Source of the DNA: Limonium bicolor
Taxonomy: Eukaryota > Streptophyta > Magnoliopsida > Caryophyllales > Plumbaginaceae
NCBI GenBank assembly: GCA_023374045.1
Contig: CM041779.1
Span: forward strand, 1,116,001-1,180,000
DNA length: 64,000 nucleotides
Direction of reading: 5' to 3'
The notes beneath the pieces were generated by a model that did not search any database, was not told where the DNA came from, and saw nothing but the letters and a program-made list of their open reading frames with translations. A program made the position numbers and the translations under genes. Positions 34,176-45,461 of the stretch are shown here, piece by piece. The first letter of the stretch is position 1, and the number at the start of each line of letters is the position of its first letter.

Positions 34176-34584
34176 GCCTTGTTTTCCCTGTTTTACTTTC
34201 AAGAGTTTGATTTCAAGTTACTGTTTATTTTGAAGAGTTATGTTTTATATATTGTTTTTGGAGAATTGTACCAGTTCCATTCCAGGGAACTGACACACCC
34301 CTCCCGGGTGGGCTGTTTGGTTTTATCTTGCAGGTACGAGTTATTATACAGGTGGTCACGAAGAGAATGAGTGATTGGGATGGGATTAGGTTTTGTGGAG
34401 AGTTAATGTATCTTATTGATGTTATTGTTTATGTTAAGTTTTCTCGAAGTTCAGACCGTAACTTAGATAATTGTAATGGTTGTAATTGGTGAGGTTGGTA
34501 CCGGGTGTTTGGAACCCGATGGTCTGTAATCGCCTTTGTATTTTAATTCCGTTGTAAATACGTTAAATAGGGGCGTTACACCTA

Positions 34585-34766
34585 TGGTGGTTTTTAGGGT
34601 GTGTGGTGTAGGATAATCTTTGAATTCTTTATATACTTTATAATGTTGTCACTGACTCCACAAATTTTCAGGGTTTGTGGTTTTTAGGGTGTGTGGTGTA
34701 GGGTAAGCTTTTTTGAAGTCGTTCTATACTCTATAACATCGTCACTGACTCGACAGATTTTCAGGG
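34585..34766 (+). repeat. Two 90-bp tandem repeats beside the LTR end of C
   Basis: TTTTTAGGGTGTGTGGTGTA occurs at 34591 and 34681. Each unit continues to CACTGACTC.ACA.ATTTTCAGGG. It lies just outside element C, in the older flanking DNA. Confidence 0.88.
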
Positions 34767-34779
34767 TTGGAGAATTTGT

Positions 34780-35585
34780 GACTGCAAATAACAATTCTCA
34801 TTTGCGTTTCTACGCCACGATTACATATAAACGTTTCCGCGATTATAAATAAACATTTCCACAATTGCATATAAACGTTTCCAGGTCATGATTACATATA
34901 AACGTTTCCAAGATTATATAAATATTTCCACGCCACGATTACATATAAATGTTTGCGCGATTATATGTAAATGCTTTCATGATTATTCGTAAACATTTCA
35001 ACGATTATATATTAACGTTTCCACACCGTGATTACATATAAACGTTTCCAGGTCATGATTACTTATAAATGTTTTCACGCCACGATTACACATATAATTT
35101 TCCACGATTATATGTAAACGTTTCCACGATTATATAAAACATTTCCACAATAATATATAACTGTTTCCACAATTATATGTTTACGTTTCTACGCCACAAT
35201 TTTATATAACGTTTCCACGATTATATATAAACGTTTCCATGCCATGATTGCATATAAATGTTTCCACGATTATATATAAGCGTTTCCACGATTATATATA
35301 AGCGTTTCCACGATTATTTATAAACATTTTCACACCACGATTATACATAAACGTTTCTACGTCATGATTACATATTAACGTTTCCACGATTATATTTAAA
35401 CGCTTCCACACCCAATTACATATAAACGTTATGCCACGATTACATATAAACATTTCCACGATTATATAAAAATGTTTCCACAATAATATATAATCGTTTC
35501 CATGATAATATATAATCGTTTCCATAATTATGTATAAACGTTTCCACAACACAATTACACGATTATATATAAACAAGTTTATATA
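34780..35585. repeat. ~0.8-kb minisatellite of CACGATTATATATAAACGTTTC-like units
   Basis: Roughly 30 or more units of about 21-22 bp, some extended to about 27 bp by CGCCA, with the core GATTA(T/C)ATATAAACGTTTC. Units vary by substitutions and small indels. The long minus-strand frame at 35292 (NRG... repeats) is a product of the array, not a gene. Confidence 0.9.
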
Positions 35586-36284
35586 GGCTAGACACCCCAT
35601 AGCTAGCAATAGCATCTAGTTTACAAAGCTTAAGTTGACAAATACTTGGGAAAAATAAAATGAGTTTCTGGAGTCGATTATCAGTGAAGATGGATATGAA
35701 CTGTAAAAGCAATGGAGTACATCTGTACTGAAAAATGATGAAAACAAATACTACTTGTTGCTGAATCTAGACAGAAGCGTATAATAGCATTAATATGCAA
35801 CATATCATATTTTGTGTTCTTGCACATTGTATTTTACCCAAAAAAATATAACTACCACTAATATTCAAGATTCTTTCACTTTCGTTTTCTTCCTTTGTTT
35901 GCAAAAAACTCAACTCGGTCAAATACTGCAACAGCATAACAGGGTCAAATTACAAAAAAGAAACATACTATATGCTATCACAAGTTGTCAAATGTCCATC
36001 TCCTGGGTAGTCTTCATTTCTTTCTTCTCTTTGAAATCTGTTCGCTTTTCTTTTGAATTTGATGCTTTCTCTATTCATCTAGCAGGATATTGTTATCTTG
36101 TTCAATAAGCTAGCCACATATTTGCAGTCTGAATAGTTCAACACTTTCTTGTTTAGGCCAACTAGATATCCATCTCTTGTTTGTTTGTCCCTCTCAAAAC
36201 TCAATAAGTTTGCACATTAGAACATCACAACTAGTAGTATCATTTTTCCTTGGCGCTTCCTTTGGAGTCCATTATTCATCTCTA
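35586..36284. other. AT-rich intergenic DNA, nothing recognised
   Basis: No repeats, TIRs or credible reading frames were recognised. The open frame of about 98 codons near 35812 shows no known motif. Confidence 0.5.
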
Positions 36285-36410
36285 TTAAACAGGGGCATAT
36301 TGTGAACATCTCATAAAAACAAGGGCATATTATGAACTTTTTTGTAAAAACAAGGGTATTTTGTGAATTTATTGTAAAACAGGGGTATATTGTGAATTTA
36401 AAAAAAATCA
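36285..36410. repeat. Four ~35-bp tandem repeats
   Basis: Variants of AAACAGGGGCATATTGTGAA recur four times (near 36288, 36320, 36350 and 36376) with T/A-rich tails. They create a repetitive minus-strand frame with no biological meaning that I can see. Confidence 0.8.
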
Positions 36411-36929
36411 AAGAAAATAGTCATTATAAAAACCACTAACTTTAAAAAAAAATTAAAAAAATTGTCAAGGGCAATAAGGTAATTTCTAGGGCACAGTTAA
36501 CGTCCGTTACCAAATTGTGGTATTTTGTGAATTTCAAAACATTTTCGTGGCATAGGAGATCAAGAGTTTAAAAAACAGGTATATCGCTAATTATGAAACA
36601 TTTTAGTAGCATATGAATTTTCTCATATTTTAAACAAGTAAAGGAGTACCGCTGTAACTTTTTTTTTCTTCTGAAAATGATATCCGATAGTCCGCACAAT
36701 AAGACGTCTATAGTCCATGAATAGTAAATCTTACTAGTTGCAGTACAATTTTTTTTTTTTGCTGAATCGCTTCAAATATGTTGAAATGTGGTGGTGCGAC
36801 TTTTTATATAAAAAAATGAACCTCATTTTGGGAGCTATTCTTGCGCACTACTAGCTTTACATGACATAAACATATTGTAAGTACGTATTTGAATGGTAAG
36901 TATTACAACAATCTTTGTGGTCCCATCAC
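36411..36929. other. AT-rich intergenic DNA
   Basis: Contains poly-A and poly-T runs and a TTTTGTGAATTTC motif related to the repeat just upstream. No gene is supported. Confidence 0.5.
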
Positions 36930-36932
36930 TAA

Positions 36933-37352
36933 GGGGGCGTTTGTTTCATTCGGGGAAACAGAATTGAATCAGGAAAGAGAATAGAGACGAATGGAAAAGA
37001 ATCTCTTTGATTTTCATGACGGTTTGTTTGAGCTGGGGAAATGAAATAAATACCGGTCAACGGCCGCCGGTCATGGTCAACGTCTGTCGGTCAATGGTCA
37101 TTAATTGTCGGTTAACATTCATCGGTCACTGGTCATTGGTCATTAGTCATCTGTCAATGACTCAATGGTCATACGTCGCTGGTCAAAGTGTAATTGGGAA
37201 AGAGAATCTCATTTCCTGGTAGGGGGTGAAGAATCAAGATAGAGGGTTTTGGGTAATTCTATTCCCTTTTCCTTTCCTGAAAATAGGAAAATCTAACAAA
37301 ACAAACAGTAGGAAAGAGAATCATTTCCTGATTACCCAAAACAAACGCCCCC
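36933..37352. mobile_element. Tourist-like (PIF/Harbinger) MITE
   Basis: Terminal inverted repeats GGGGGCGTTTGTTT / AAACAAACGCCCCC are flanked by TAA target duplications (36930-36932 and 37353-37355). The similarity extends inward (ATCAGGAAA on both sides). The 420-bp interior is filled with short GGTCA/GGTCAACG repeats and encodes no transposase. TIR and 3-bp TAA duplication fit Tourist-like MITEs, mobilised in trans. Confidence 0.88.
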
Positions 37353-37750
37353 TAATAATGAAGGGCTAATAATGTCATCTGAATGATAATGGAAGGGATT
37401 GAGAAGTCTCCTCACTAATAATAAAATGGTAATAATTTCATTTGAAATAATAATGAGAGAGTGAGACCATGCATAAACATCTAAAATAAAAATAAAAATA
37501 AAAATATTCAATACACATTAATATAAATCTGACAAATATCTAATAAATAAAGTCTATTCTACCATTCAAAACTCAAAAATATGGTCCACTATAGTCGCGT
37601 ATGGCGGTATGAATGCGACATGGGTTGTTCATTTGTGCGGTCTTTCACTCTCATCAGGTAGACACGGTTCATTGAACATTTAAGTTCATCCATCTTCCAA
37701 GTTATAATATAATAAATATTAGTATAATATACCGTACGATTAATACAAAA
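37353..37750. other. AT-rich intergenic DNA
   Basis: Repeated TAATAATG-like words but no clear element or gene. Confidence 0.5.
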
Positions 37751-37754
37751 TAGG

Positions 37755-38345
37755 TTAATGGTGGTCACAGATCCAACCAGGTTGGTTCCGTTTCCGAGTC
37801 CTAGTTGAGAGGATTCGTATTCGAATCAGCTCGCACCGATTATGAGCGCACAGTTCTAATTCCAAATTTATAGGAGATGTATTCGTATTTGAACCAGTTT
37901 TTTTACGGTTTTTGACCGGTTCTAGACCCAGTTCTGGTTTTGAAATTTCTTTAGCACATTTTTATTTTTATTTTTAAATTTTTTGTCTAACTTTTGTTCA
38001 AGTATTGAATAATATGCAAAAAGAACTTAAAATTTACGATTAAAATTGCACATTCAGAAAACAAAGAAAATTTTATTAATATGTCACTTCTCATAAAAAC
38101 TTTATCTGGTTATGTTCCAACAGTTATATTTTCAAACGCAACAGTCAGTTTTGACCAATTCCATTGGTTTCGAGTCCCATCAGTCCCTCGACTCGAACAT
38201 GGTTCGGGCCTGAATCTTAAAAACAAAGATTCGATCGGAACCGCTTCAATAAGAGTGTGTCATATTCTGAGTCGATTCCGGGTCCCGATCAGTGGAATTG
38301 GTTCGGTTCCAACAGTCCCGGTTGGATCTCAATCTAGGCCATTAT
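37755..38345. mobile_element. Possible degenerate non-autonomous hAT-like element
   Basis: The two ends share imperfect inverted GATCCAACC(A/G)G segments with nearby TAATGG. The interior has many GGTTCCG/GGTTCGG/CGATTCC words of the kind seen in plant hAT elements. The frame of 103 codons at 38081 is part of this. No target duplication could be defined. Confidence 0.35.
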
Positions 38346-38594
38346 TAGTAGTTTATCAAGGTTTATTTCTTATGGAATTAAGTTCAGAGTAAGTTACACA
38401 ATTGACTACATGGTCAATTTAACAGTAAAATTGAGGCCAGATGTATTCTTATCTCTCATCATATGTAGTCATAAAATCGTGAAAATATAATCTTTGAAGT
38501 CTCCAAAATCATGAAAATGAAAATCATAGCGCAGTGTTCACAATTTCTTCCACTTTGGGACAAAACATATCTCCAAGTCCTATGTCATCATGAC
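38346..38594. other. Intergenic, nothing recognised
   Basis: AT-rich sequence without repeats or genes. Confidence 0.5.
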
Positions 38595-38800
38595 CAGTGG
38601 CGGACCCAGAGACTAAAAATTATGGGGTCACTGACAAATAAAAATTTCTATAGTTAAATTTTTATGACATTTGTGGGGTCACTAAGACATAAAATATCTA
38701 CTATTTTATAAAAAACTACATTAAAACTCACTATATTAATTTTTTTTTACAAAAGTCATGGGTCACGTGACCCCACGTGACCCTACTAGGTCCGCCCCTG
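38595..38800. mobile_element. hAT-type MITE (206 bp)
   Basis: Ends CAGTGGCGGACCCAG and TAGGTCCGCCCCTG form an imperfect inverted repeat. A perfect 8-bp target duplication ATCATGAC flanks it (38587-38594 and 38801-38808), the size expected for hAT elements. The interior contains GGGTCAC.TGACCC words and no gene. Confidence 0.88.
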
Positions 38801-38894
38801 ATCATGACGTGCATAACATAAGTAACAACGTGAAGGTAATGGACAACATGTAGTCAACTTCACTTTCCGAGCCTCAAAAATTCATGCGATGTAT

Positions 38895-39507
38895 TGATAA
38901 GGACAAGAAGGAGCAATGTAGTCATAGAAAGAGAAAACGCTCTCTCCTCCCTCTTCTTATCTTCTTCTTTTTTTCATCTTTTCTTCTTCTTCTTCCTCCT
39001 CTTTTCTTCTTCTCTTTTGCTTAGTACTTGTCCATCTATGGAATAGTTTTTATCTTGTTTTGTTGTTCTGCTTAGTTCTTAGCTTATTCTCTAGTGAGAG
39101 AAGTTTTAACGTTTTCATCCAGCTTTTTTTTTGAGTTTTTGTGTTTTGTGAGCTTTGGGATTGGGTTGGTTTCTCGGTTTTTCCACCGGTTATGTTGTTG
39201 CATGTGCAGAAGAGAATTATCCGAGCTCGGTTGAGCCGTTGGATCCCACTCGGCTTTGCTAGCTGATTGCTATTGATCGCAAGGTACAGATCCACAACGT
39301 TTGTAAAGCCGCAGCTGGCGGCGATGGTGGTGGTGGTGCTAGGGCTGACCATGGTGAATGCTCACTTTGATGATGAAGCTTTTCATGCAAGTTTTCTTAC
39401 TATTAGGACACATGTTAGTAGATGGGTGTATCTTTTGTACAAGTGTCCACTTGCATGTAATCTTCTTCATATAATATAATATAAAAGCTGGTCCTTTATT
39501 TCAAAAA
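38895..39507 (+). mobile_element. Short retroposon with poly(A) tail and 19-bp target duplication
   Basis: The insert ends in CCTTTATTTCAAAAAAA and is flanked by AAAAATTCATGCGATGTAT (38876-38894) and AAAAATTCATGTGATATAT (39508-39526), a target duplication with two mismatches. It starts with a CT-rich leader (CTCTCTCCTCCCTCTTC, CTTCTTCTT). The end resembles the tail of the LINEs in this window (CTCTTTATTCC plus poly A). It may be a LINE-derived internal-deletion copy or a processed transcript. The 70-codon frame at 39267 is not recognisable. Confidence 0.7.
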
Positions 39508-39740
39508 AAAAATTCATGTGATATATCATATATGTGTCACGCAACACTGGTAAAAAAGACAATAAATTATGGCTAATTGATTATGGTTAACTGTGAAATC
39601 ATAATTTAAAAGAGTGCCGTAGACTATAAATTATGGTTCTAGAAAAAACTGTAATTTAAAAGAAGGCTAGAGACATTGTTTACAAGACTTTAAATTACGA
39701 TTTTACCTAAAATCGTAATTTAAAGTCGCAGTCAATGTTT

Positions 39741-40711
39741 TTTTTTTTGAATAAATGGATATGTATATAAAATTAAGAAGTAATAGAAGTGTTAGATCCA
39801 TGAAGTCCCATGTATCTGATACAAGTGGGCATTTCACCCAGCCTAATTTGGAACAAAAATCATGAGAGCTAATTAATAACTATCCCGACTATGGAAAAAA
39901 CTTTGTGTAACGCTGACTAAAAGAAAGAGCCAGTACAAATACAAGTACAACTTAATACATGATAAAGGCTACTAGGAGCAGAGCACCCTGTCAGCCAGCC
40001 GAAATCTGCGATGGAACGATTCATTTTAGTACAAATGGGTGGCTTTAGTTGCCGCTTTGATGTCAGCAATAATGCTCTTGGGATCTCTGGATTGGTTGGC
40101 CATGGCTCGCTTGCACCTTCTATCAAGATATGGTAGACAACGTTGGCTACTGCCGCTCTCTTCACCAGAATCCACCGGTCGATGCCTCTTGCAATAGCGT
40201 ATAATCAGGAAGCGCAGCTACGAAGACTTCTCCGGTAGGTGGGGATCCCCAGCCAGTCGCAGATCGTCCGCCAGATCCTATAAGAGTACCTGCATTGGAA
40301 AAATAGGTGGTTGCTTGTCTCTTGAGCACGCTCACAGAGCCAGCATCTGTTAGCAAGACATATGCCCCATGATTGGAGCTTATCACTATTTTTAAGCCTA
40401 CCTTTCAAGGTTACCCATAAAATAAATTTAGCTTTAGGGATGGACAGTTATCCCAACAGACTTTGTACCATTGGAATATCTGGGAGGGGTGGAGATGTCC
40501 TTATAGAACAGGCTAACCCTAGGGCTGGGAGGGTAGGAGTTGAATAGAGATATGGCATCCTCTGAGAGCCACATTGCTTCATCCACACCAGTCCTGACGT
40601 GAAGGATAGCTTTCCAAGTCCAGGGATCATTCCCTTTAGCCGTAACCGACCAGATGCTACTAGGAGAGGGTAAGAAGAGCTTGTGGATCCATTGAATCCA
40701 TAGTCGCTCCG
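39741..40711 (-). mobile_element. 5'-truncated L1-type LINE (3' end only)
   Basis: A minus-strand insertion with its poly(A) tail (poly T on +) at 39741-39748 and a perfect 17-bp target duplication AGTCGCAGTCAATGTTT (39724-39740 and 40712-40728). It encodes only the C-terminal part of ORF2: the zf-RVT region GRLKNSDKLQSWGICLANRC and ETSNHLFFQC, broken over several frames. The same segment is in the longer LINE at 44705-44920, so both belong to one family. Confidence 0.93.
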
Positions 40712-41194
40712 AGTCGCAGTCAATGTTTTAATTACAGTTCTATGCAAGTGGTAATTAAAATATTCCGTGCAGAGACATTGCCGAGCTAGGATTGAACTTT
40801 AAAGCCCAAAACCGTAATTTAAAGTCGTAGTAGTGTTTGTATTATGCTTTTAGCAAAAACTGTATTTTAGATAGATTACAAGTAATAACAATTTAAATTA
40901 GGCTATATGTTAGTTTAAATTTTTGCAAAATTAATATAAATTTGTATTAAGAATAATTTAAATGAGTAAATGATATAATATTTATATTTATATTATAGTA
41001 ATTTTAATTTCAATTTTTTATGCATTTACTATATAATGAATTAAAGTAACCACATAAATTAAAAAATATACATATGTATATGTTTATAAATTTATAGAAA
41101 ATAAGTTATACAGAACTATAATAAAATACTACTCTAATATATATTCATGTTTTAAATTTACAAAAGACAACAAAAATTATTAAGATTTAAAAAT

Positions 41195-41715
41195 AGTAAA
41201 GTAATAGGAATTTAAGTTAGTTGATATTATAGAAGTATCAATAAAAACCACATAATTAATACAATATACAAATGCTGAAAGTAATAACAATTTAAATTAG
41301 TTGATGTGTTGCTAAAATTTTCAAATTAAATAGAAAAAATACATATTTATATTATATATATATAAATGTATACATATGGTATACAATTATAATAATAAAC
41401 ATAATATATTAGCATAATATATTTCAAAATAGTAAAAATTATAACAATTTATATTAGTTGATGTTATATAAATATCTACAAAAAAACCTCATAAATTAAT
41501 AAAAATATAAAAATACTCAAAATATAACAATTTAAATTAGTTGATGTGTTGGCTAAATTTTTTAAATTAAATAGAAAATATACATATATGTATATAAATT
41601 TGTAAAATTGTTAAGTGGTAAAAGATTATAATAAATAAACATAATATATATAATAGCACAATACGATTTAAAATAGTAAAAGTAATAACAATTTAAATAA
41701 GTTGATATTATTTAC
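41195..41715. repeat. ~240-bp AT-rich tandem repeat (about two and a bit units)
   Basis: AATTTAAATTAGTTGATGT and TCTACAAAAAAACCTCATAAATTAAT-like blocks recur in the same order, about 240 bp apart, with a partial third unit near 41680. No coding potential. Confidence 0.65.
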
Positions 41716-42180
41716 ACTAATTAGGCAACACATACTTAAACCAATATATGTAAATTGTGATATTTAAAGATTTTTAAATGATATATGTATATTTTTTAAT
41801 TTTACAATTTTAAGCCAACCTAATACTTAATATTTATTATTTTTTTTCTTTTGACCATACTTAATTAATTTTTTAAAATATTTTGTAGATTAAAATATTA
41901 ATGTTGCATAGTCATACCTACATCTTTTTATTAATTTTTATATATTCCAGGTTCAATCATGTCTCGACAAAAATTTCATTTATATTTATAGTACCAAACA
42001 TTTAATATATACATGTAGTTTGTATAAATGTTATGAATAACTATCACGGTACAATGATTAAGGCCTATACACAACCCATATTTCCGGGTATACATGACGT
42101 CTATATAGACTACGTTTCACAGTTATAATTTAATAGGTGTTTTTAACCATAATTTAAACTCCGTTTTCCAACAATCCCCT

Positions 42181-42929
42181 TTGCTGAGCTAGGAGAAATT
42201 GTGAGTTTGGTGAGGTTTTATTGTAAAATTTTGAGTATAAATGAAATCATGAGATATAGGTAGTACATAAGATCGTATATATAGTGTGTACATTTCTTTG
42301 TACAATAATTAACGTTTTGACACATTTTTACTTAATGAAAACATAATTTTAGTGAATGCAACTAAATGTTTCTTATACCAATATCAATATTTATCAAATA
42401 TTGTTACGTCAAAATAATGAGTAAAATGTTTTATAACAGTCTTTGATATTTACTGTGCTACTGGATAACATTTTTACAAGAGAATATAGTTAAGGTGGAT
42501 TTGAATTATTTAGATACATGTTTTCGGTGAACACAATCCAAACTTGAATTATTTAGATACATGTTTTCGGTGAACACAACCCAAACTTTAACCAAGATTT
42601 AAAGGACGTGAAATGAAAATAACTTCTTTTAATTAGTTTAAATATTTTAAATGTTAATGCTACTAGATTTTTTAAAATATTACCGTGATTTAAAATAATT
42701 TTGATTAGTAAATTTGTACTCTAAAAAATAGCCTTCTCTTTTGCAGTCTTCTAGACAATTAACCCTAACTCGCTATGCGGCTCTTTTATTCCTCATAAAT
42801 GGGTTCTCGCCTTGCCTGAGAAACCTATATCTAAATAAGCTATCCCTACTCCAAAACAGGAAAAGAGAGCCGCGGTCGACATGCTTGTGAAGTAACAGCA
42901 GGTAACCTAGTGGAGAAAATTGATTATCA
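42181..42929. other. Intergenic DNA upstream of the F-box pseudogene, with a 43-bp tandem duplication
   Basis: TTGAATTATTTAGATACATG and what follows is duplicated at 42501 and 42544 (43-bp period, one mismatch seen). The rest may include the old promoter and leader of the F-box gene. No element was recognised. Confidence 0.6.
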
Positions 42930-43995
42930 ATGGAAAACAATCCATTAGAGATATGGAGGGAGATATTTTACTATCTTCCAGTCAAATCTTTGGTTCGATT
43001 CACATCAGTCAGTAAAATATGGAAATCCATAATTAAAGAACCAGAGTTCATCTACTCACACCACCTACACTGTTGTAACGACAACAACCTCCTTGAACCC
43101 TTGCTTATCGTGAAGGAGATAGAAGATTCGTATGGTCATTGGTCACTTTGCTGTAGCAAAGACTTTACATAAAACATCTGATATCAAGTTTCCAAAAGAA
43201 GAGAACCCAAGAGAGTGGACTGTGAAAGGTGGGCGGGATGGGCTTTTACTCTTAAGGAGACCTCCTCCATCAAGAAGAGTAGATGATAATACTTTCATCT
43301 TATGGAATCCTTCAATTCAGAAATGTGTATACATTCCGTACCCACCAAAGAATATTGACAACATCAACAGAATGGTGTTTTCTAGGGTTTGATCCGTCTG
43401 AAAATGATTACAAGTTGCTTACTTTTGTTGACGATGTATTAATGGGGACTAACAAACTTCCATCCTCATTTCAAGTTTTCTCTTTGAAACGGCGCTCATA
43501 GGCTGAGGTTAGTCATTCAGTTGTTGGGAAGAACTTAGTGTACTGGCACTATGTGTCTGTTGGAGAATATATACATTGGATGGAGATATATTAAAGACCC
43601 TTTTATTTTGGTGTCGTTGAATCTAACAACCATGACAATTTTGTATACCTAATTGCCAGAATCCCGATGTGATAAGAGGTGTCCCGTTTTTATTGGTTAT
43701 TCTTTTAAGCTGAGACTTCTTACAGAGAGACGAATTTGGGTACTTATCAGCAGATGATGGGCAAAGTTGTGCTGATTGGAATATAGAGTACGAGACAGAG
43801 GAGGAAATATTAGATTATTGTCGCTACTTGTATTTTACAAAGGATGTTCGCGTACTTATGTCTCAGGGATTCTTTGAGTTTTATGTGTATGATCTCAAAA
43901 CTGGTAGGAAGACTATGCTTCAGTATCCTGGCATCATGTCACCAGATTACATCCATGGTTATATTGAGAGCTTATTACTGCTGAATTGGAGGTAA
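42930..43995 (+). pseudogene. F-box / F-box-associated protein pseudogene
   Basis: Starts at ATG 42930 with an F-box (residues about 5-45: IWREIFYYLPVKSLVRFTSV, then SKIWKSIIKEP). Such proteins are substrate receptors of SCF ubiquitin ligases. An F-box-associated domain follows: GRDGLLLLRRPP, LWNPSIQKCVYIP, GFDPSENDYKLL and, near the end, FFEFYVYDLKTGRKTMLQYP. Frameshifts near 43165 and 43390, an apparent Trp-to-stop change at 43498-43500 and further breaks to about 43750 destroy the frame. The C-terminus (GYIESLLLLNWR, stop at 43993) is recognisable, so the gene was about 355 codons. No intron is evident. It is the only host-gene remnant in the window. Confidence 0.9.
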
Positions 43996-44216
43996 ATGAT
44001 GAGGTTCACAGCACACAACGGTGTCATGATAACTTCCATTTTTTTAAAAGCAAACAAACCTTGTAGTTGTTTTGAAGTTTTCAATTTACTATAATGCTAT
44101 GTGCAAGGTATCAATCTTCTAGCTACTTACATCTTCTTAGCTACTTCAATAATCATACTTTTATTTGGTGCTCTGTCATCTCTCCTCGGTATGAGAATAT
44201 ATAGTTGCGGAGATAT
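43996..44216. other. Region between F-box pseudogene and LINE
   Basis: Probably the 3' flank of the pseudogene. Nothing recognised. Confidence 0.5.
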
Positions 44217-44487
44217 TATTTTTTTTTTGGAATAAAGAGATGTGTATATATATATAAAAGGTAATGTAACAATAGATACATAGGAGCCCTATGCATCTGA
44301 TAACTAAAACGAGTTTATGCTAGGGAGGTGATGAAATACAAGATCTCCCTAGCAGTGAACAAAAGCCTAAGGCATAGGAAGAGGGGATACAACACTCCTT
44401 GCCAGCGCACAAATAAAACCTAGAGCTTGAAGCAGCCCAAATTCCATGAAATAACAAAGTGTGACGAACTACAAAATGTTCGTACTC

Positions 44488-45461
44488 CTAGGAGCAGAGT
44501 ACCCTATCAAGCCAATCTAAGTCAGCGCTGGAGCTTTCCATCTTTGTCAAAATACTAGCCTTGATAGCATATTTGATTTCGGAAACGATGTGGTAGGGGT
44601 CTCTGGCTTTGTTGGCCATGGCTCGCTTGCATCTTTCGATCCAGAGGTGGTATACAACGTTGGCGATAGCTGCTCGTTTGACTAGGTCAATCGGGCGGTG
44701 TCTCTTACAGTAGCGGATGATCCAGGATGAGCAGCTGCGTAGACTTTTTTCGGTTGGTCGGGATTCTAAGCCAGTCACATATAGTCCACCAAACCCTGCA
44801 AGAGTAACTGCAATGGAAGAAAAGATGGTTGCTTGTCTCTTGAGCATGCTCACAGAGCCAGCAGCGGTTAGCTAGACATATGCCCCATGATTGGAGCCTG
44901 TCACATGTTTTAAGTCTACCTTTGAGTGTAATCCATAATATAAATTTAGCTTTGGGAATAGACCAAGACTTCCAACAAACATTAAACCAATTGAAACCCT
45001 GGGACGGGGGGGGAGATATCATTATAGAACGTGCTAACCCTGGGATGGGTGGGATAGGAGTTGAAAAGGGACATGGCATCATTTAGAGACCCACATTGCT
45101 GTATCCACCAATCCTTAGTATGGAGGATAGCTTTCCAGGTCCATGGGTCATTTCCTTTTGCAGTGGTCATCCAAATGGTGTTGGAGTTAGAGATGAAAAG
45201 CTTATGGATCCACTGGATCCAAAGTCGCTCAGTGTCATGGGTGATGGCAGAGATGGTCTTGAGCATAAAGCATCTGTTCCATTGTTGGATATCCTTCAGG
45301 CCCAGTCCACCATTTTTCTTGGTGTTGTGGATAGCACTCCAGGCTACAGAAGGAGTGGCATTGCTATCAGCATCGCCCGACCAGAGGAACGAGCGGAGGC
45401 ATTTGGTGACTCTTTTGATGACATTTTTTGGAATAGTGATACTAGAGGCCCAGAAGCCCAC
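44488..45461 (-). pseudogene. LINE ORF2 C-terminal region with zf-RVT
   Basis: Overlapping minus-strand frames encode the part downstream of RT. One has CLRSFLWSG, NGGLGLKDIQQWNRCFMLK and WIQWIHKLF. The next has the zf-RVT zinc-binding region FILWITLKGRLKTCDRLQSW, CLANRCWLCEHAQ and ETSNHLFFHC (CX2C...HX4C). The final frame (VYHLWIERCKRAMANKARDP) is the tail. Shifts near 45000 and 44780 separate them. The order is that of plant L1 ORF2 proteins. Confidence 0.9.

Larger units (their letters stand above)
1539..34580 (+). mobile_element. 3' LTR of element C, split by element A
   Basis: The LTR begins TGAAATACCCCTAAATT at 1539 and ends ATAGGGGCGTTACA at 34580. Everything from 6560 to 34175 is the later insertion A. 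Joining 1539-6559 to 34181-34580 gives an LTR of about 5.4 kb. Within 1539-6559 I see AT-rich DNA, a 22-bp motif (AAATTAATTTAGGGGATTTC) repeated about 105 bp apart near 1560 and 1664, a less AT-rich part at about 2040-3170 that could be the promoter/R-U5 region (TATATAA near 2268), and a tandem repeat at 6171. There are no supported genes. The 5' LTR would lie left of the window, so the target duplication (candidate CCTAT, 34581-34585) cannot be checked. Confidence 0.85.
39541..42180. mobile_element. Possible CACTA-like or foldback non-autonomous element, AT-rich
   Basis: Begins CACTGGTAAAAAAGACAATAA, resembling a CACTA terminus. It has many copies of TAAATTATGGTT / AACTGTAATTTAAA near the left (39560-39730, 40735-40850) and again near the right (42115-42165). 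A matching right terminus TTTTTTACCAGTG is not present, so the element may be truncated or the reading wrong. It is interrupted by the LINE fragment at 39741. Confidence 0.35.

Noticed and set aside
34780..35585. CRISPR-like array
   Set aside because: Units are contiguous and degenerate with no unique spacers, and the DNA is plant nuclear; it is a minisatellite.
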